This document shows, one piece after another, positions 61,901 through 64,000 of a DNA stretch of 64,000 bases. Numbering within the stretch: the first letter of the stretch is position 1; every line of letters begins with the position of its first letter. Location: the NCBI RefSeq assembly GCF_023343835.1, contig NC_064437.1, forward strand, positions 1,374,001 to 1,438,000, given 5' to 3'. The stretch is from Lagopus muta. Taxonomy: Eukaryota; Chordata; Aves; Galliformes; Phasianidae. The translations under genes and the position numbers were made by a program. The notes beneath the pieces were generated by a model that was not told where the DNA came from, made no database searches, and was given only the letters and a program-made list of their open reading frames with translations.

Positions 61901-63084
61901 GTCCACATTTGGCATTTCCATGTTTCCACTCTTCCACACACAACACGAGGGCTGTGGCTGCAGCAGCACACAGCTGTGCTCCCGGAGCCAGGACCTCATG
62001 GTGTTTGGGCACACTGCTAATCACAAAGTCCCTCTCATGATCTGTGCCACCCCGTTCCTCACAGAGCCATTCAGCCACACTCCAAAAGCCACTGGCAATG
62101 AGAACGATGCACTTTGCTACATCGAAATCTATGAGCACAACTGCTTCTCACTGCTCCCTGATTTTCTGCACCTGTTTCCCATTATCACAGCAGCTTGCTG
62201 GTTTCTCTAACAGATCCTTCATGCAGAAAGGACTTGAAACCACTGGTGCTCCATAGCCCAGGCCTGCAGGCTGTGCAGGCACGGAGCGGTGCATCCTGCA
62301 GAGCTGCCCCATGGCGTGCCAGCACCGCAGCCCCTGCTGGATTGCAGCAGCCACTGAGAAGCACACGAGGGAGGTGGAAAGGAGCCTGGGCTTTCTTCTA
62401 GCACAGAGCCTCCAACAGCCCTAATCCTTTTCGTGTTCAGTGCAGATAAGTTGCTTGACGTTATCCTGTAACAAGTTAATACCATGAGGTTGGTAAAGTC
62501 CCCTGGAGAAGAAATCCTGAATTTCAAAACCCAGTTGTTATTCCTCCAAACGCACACCCTGGGCTGCTTCATCTTTGTTGCTGTTAATCCCCATGGGACA
62601 CCAGGCCAGCAGGTACACCTCTGCCCCACTGCCACAGCTTGGGTGTGCACACAGTGGGTGTCCACAGCATGTGTGTGTGTGTGCACCACAGGCATGTGCA
62701 CGGCCACCCCCTGCACAGGAAGCAACATTACTCCTGAAGGGCTTTTCCCTTTCTTCCCAAAAGCACCCCGGCATTAAGAGATGCACCCAGCCTTTTCAGT
62801 TGGCTCATAAAATAATTATTTGACCTGATTTTTTTGATTTATTTCTATAATTGGTGCCGGCGTTCCTGCCAGCAAAAAGACAATATGATGTTCTAAAATG
62901 GTATTCAGATCATTAAATCCTTTGGATGCTCAGCCTTCCCAAATATAATTAATCTGGTTGGTTACATTTCAGCAAGATTTCACTTGCTTCACATCGTCCG
63001 ATCACATGCACTCCTGCTCCCTTCCAGCAACAGCAAAAGGCTGTGCACTGCTAATGGCCACATCCACCACTGAGCTCCTCATTG

Positions 63085-63300
63085 CACCGGGGAGGATCAG
63101 ACCAGATGGAAAACCTGTTTTACCATGAGGGTGCTCAGAGACCAAACAGGCTTCCTAGGGAGGTGGGTGATGCCCCTGCTGGTGTTCAAGGGGCTCTGGA
63201 TGACACTGTCAGTAATATACTTAAAGTGCTGGTTAGCCCAGAGGTGGTCAGGCAGTTGGGACTCGATGATCTCTGAAGAGAGTCCCTTCCAATAGAGCTG
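63085..63300 (+). mobile_element. CR1-like 3' end followed by pentamer array
   Basis: TTCCTAGGGAGGTGGGTGAT, then CTGGTGTTCAAGGGGCTCTG and GGACTCGATGATCTCTGAAG with GTCCCTTCCAATAG, follows the CR1 3' end layout. The usual ATTCTATG tail is replaced by an ATTCC-type array. Confidence 0.7.
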
Positions 63301-63302
63301 CT

Positions 63303-63441
63303 TCATTCCGCTCCATTCCATTCCACTCCATTCTCTTCCACTCCACTCCATTCCACTCCACTCAGTTCCATTTCATCCCATTCCAATTCCCTTCCACTCC
63401 ATTTCTACTCCACTCCATTCTACTCCATTCATTCCACTCCA
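63303..63441. repeat. ATTCC/ACTCC pentamer array
   Basis: About 140 bp of degenerate CATTC and CACTC pentamers (ATTCCATTCCACTCCATTC type), with the look of (GGAAT)n satellite DNA. It starts directly after a CR1-like 3' end. Confidence 0.88.
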
Positions 63442-63754
63442 TATGCATGCTGTGGGCTGATCCCTGCTTCCATGTGTGCTCCATGGGATGAAGCCCAAAG
63501 AAGTGAGGGATGGTGCCAGTGCAGCACACTGAGCACGTGCAACCACCGCAGCCCTGCCGCAGCCACGCTGCTTTGAGTGGTTTCACCAGCTACAATAAAT
63601 CCCTTGGCATGATCAAACACATAGGCTTTCCCCCAGCCTGTGGCTTTAGCATGCAGTGCTCCTTCCTCAGGATGCTTGAAAAGGAGGAAAAGAGGCCAAC
63701 TGAAGAGTAGAAAAGGGAGATCTGTGCTTGAAGTCATACACTGCAGCAAGGACA

Positions 63755-63850
63755 CGGTTAGTGGGCATGGTTGGGATGGGTTGAGGGTTGGACTTGGTGA
63801 TCATGGAGGTCTTCTCCAACCTGAATGACTCCATGGGTCTGTGACTCCGG
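63755..63850 (+). mobile_element. CR1 LINE 3' end fragment
   Basis: GAGGGTTGGACTTGGTGATC, then ATGGAGGTCTTCTCCAACCT and GAATGACTCCATG, is a diverged CR1 terminus in plus orientation, close to the copy at 26685. Confidence 0.75.
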
Positions 63851-64000
63851 ATGGGAAGCTGGATCCCCTCCAGCTGCACCTGCTCAGACCCACACAGCCC
63901 CCTGGCACGGAGTTGTTCTGCTGTGAAAGCAACAGCAGGCTGCTGGCGCCCCAAATATCACTTAGTAACACTGTCGCTTTCTCTGGACAAGCAAATCTTC

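Larger units (their letters stand above)
59889..64000 (-). other. PDE4B intron upstream of UCR1 (partial)
   Basis: This intron continues past the window. It holds CR1 pieces (59945-60175, 61700-61900, 63085-63300, 63755-63850), an ATTCC-type array (63303-63441) and an AT-rich block (62780-62960). I searched for isoform-specific PDE4B N-terminal exons joining the UCR1 exon and found none. Confidence 0.75.

Overview
This window is vertebrate nuclear DNA, almost certainly from a bird. About two dozen fragments look like the 3' part of CR1 LINEs, with the typical end (CCTTCCAACC..ATTCTATGATTCTATG), and genes are split by GT-AG introns into short exons. A galliform such as chicken is my best guess, but the sequence alone does not settle the species. 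Nothing bacterial, viral or CRISPR-like was seen.

The window is dominated by one gene on the minus strand, PDE4B, a cAMP-specific phosphodiesterase. I could read 14 shared coding exons, from the start of UCR1 (59888) to the stop codon (15313), all with canonical splice sites and matching phases. The 3' UTR ends near a poly(A) signal at about 13958. The long-form N-terminal exons lie beyond 64000. Two internal promoters lie inside the gene. One is a CpG island at about 34190-35180 for the short form (PDE4B2-like, predicted 562 aa). The other is a CpG island at about 24820-25215 for the super-short form (PDE4B5-like, with a 16-residue first exon, predicted 503 aa). All forms share the catalytic exons. 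The long form adds UCR1 and UCR2, the short form keeps UCR2, and the super-short form keeps part of UCR2.

Downstream on the same strand, a second CpG island (about 8000-9740) holds a tiny coding start, ATGATGGAAG followed by a splice donor, behind a perfect Kozak context. Together with the expected gene order this fits the first coding exon of SGIP1. If so, 1-9182 is SGIP1 intron 1, and only about 4.7 kb separates the PDE4B poly(A) signal from the SGIP1 start.

The rest is intronic or intergenic: CR1 fragments in both orientations, two long polypurine arrays, an ATTCC-type pentamer array, several minisatellites (21, 12, 9 and about 23 bp units), AT-rich blocks and scattered CRE palindromes. 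I did not find a clearly new biological system. The most interesting points are the splice acceptor of the UCR2 exon that is also coding sequence in the short form, an unexplained CpG island next to a UCR1 exon, the compact PDE4B-SGIP1 tandem, and one unidentified 205-codon open frame.
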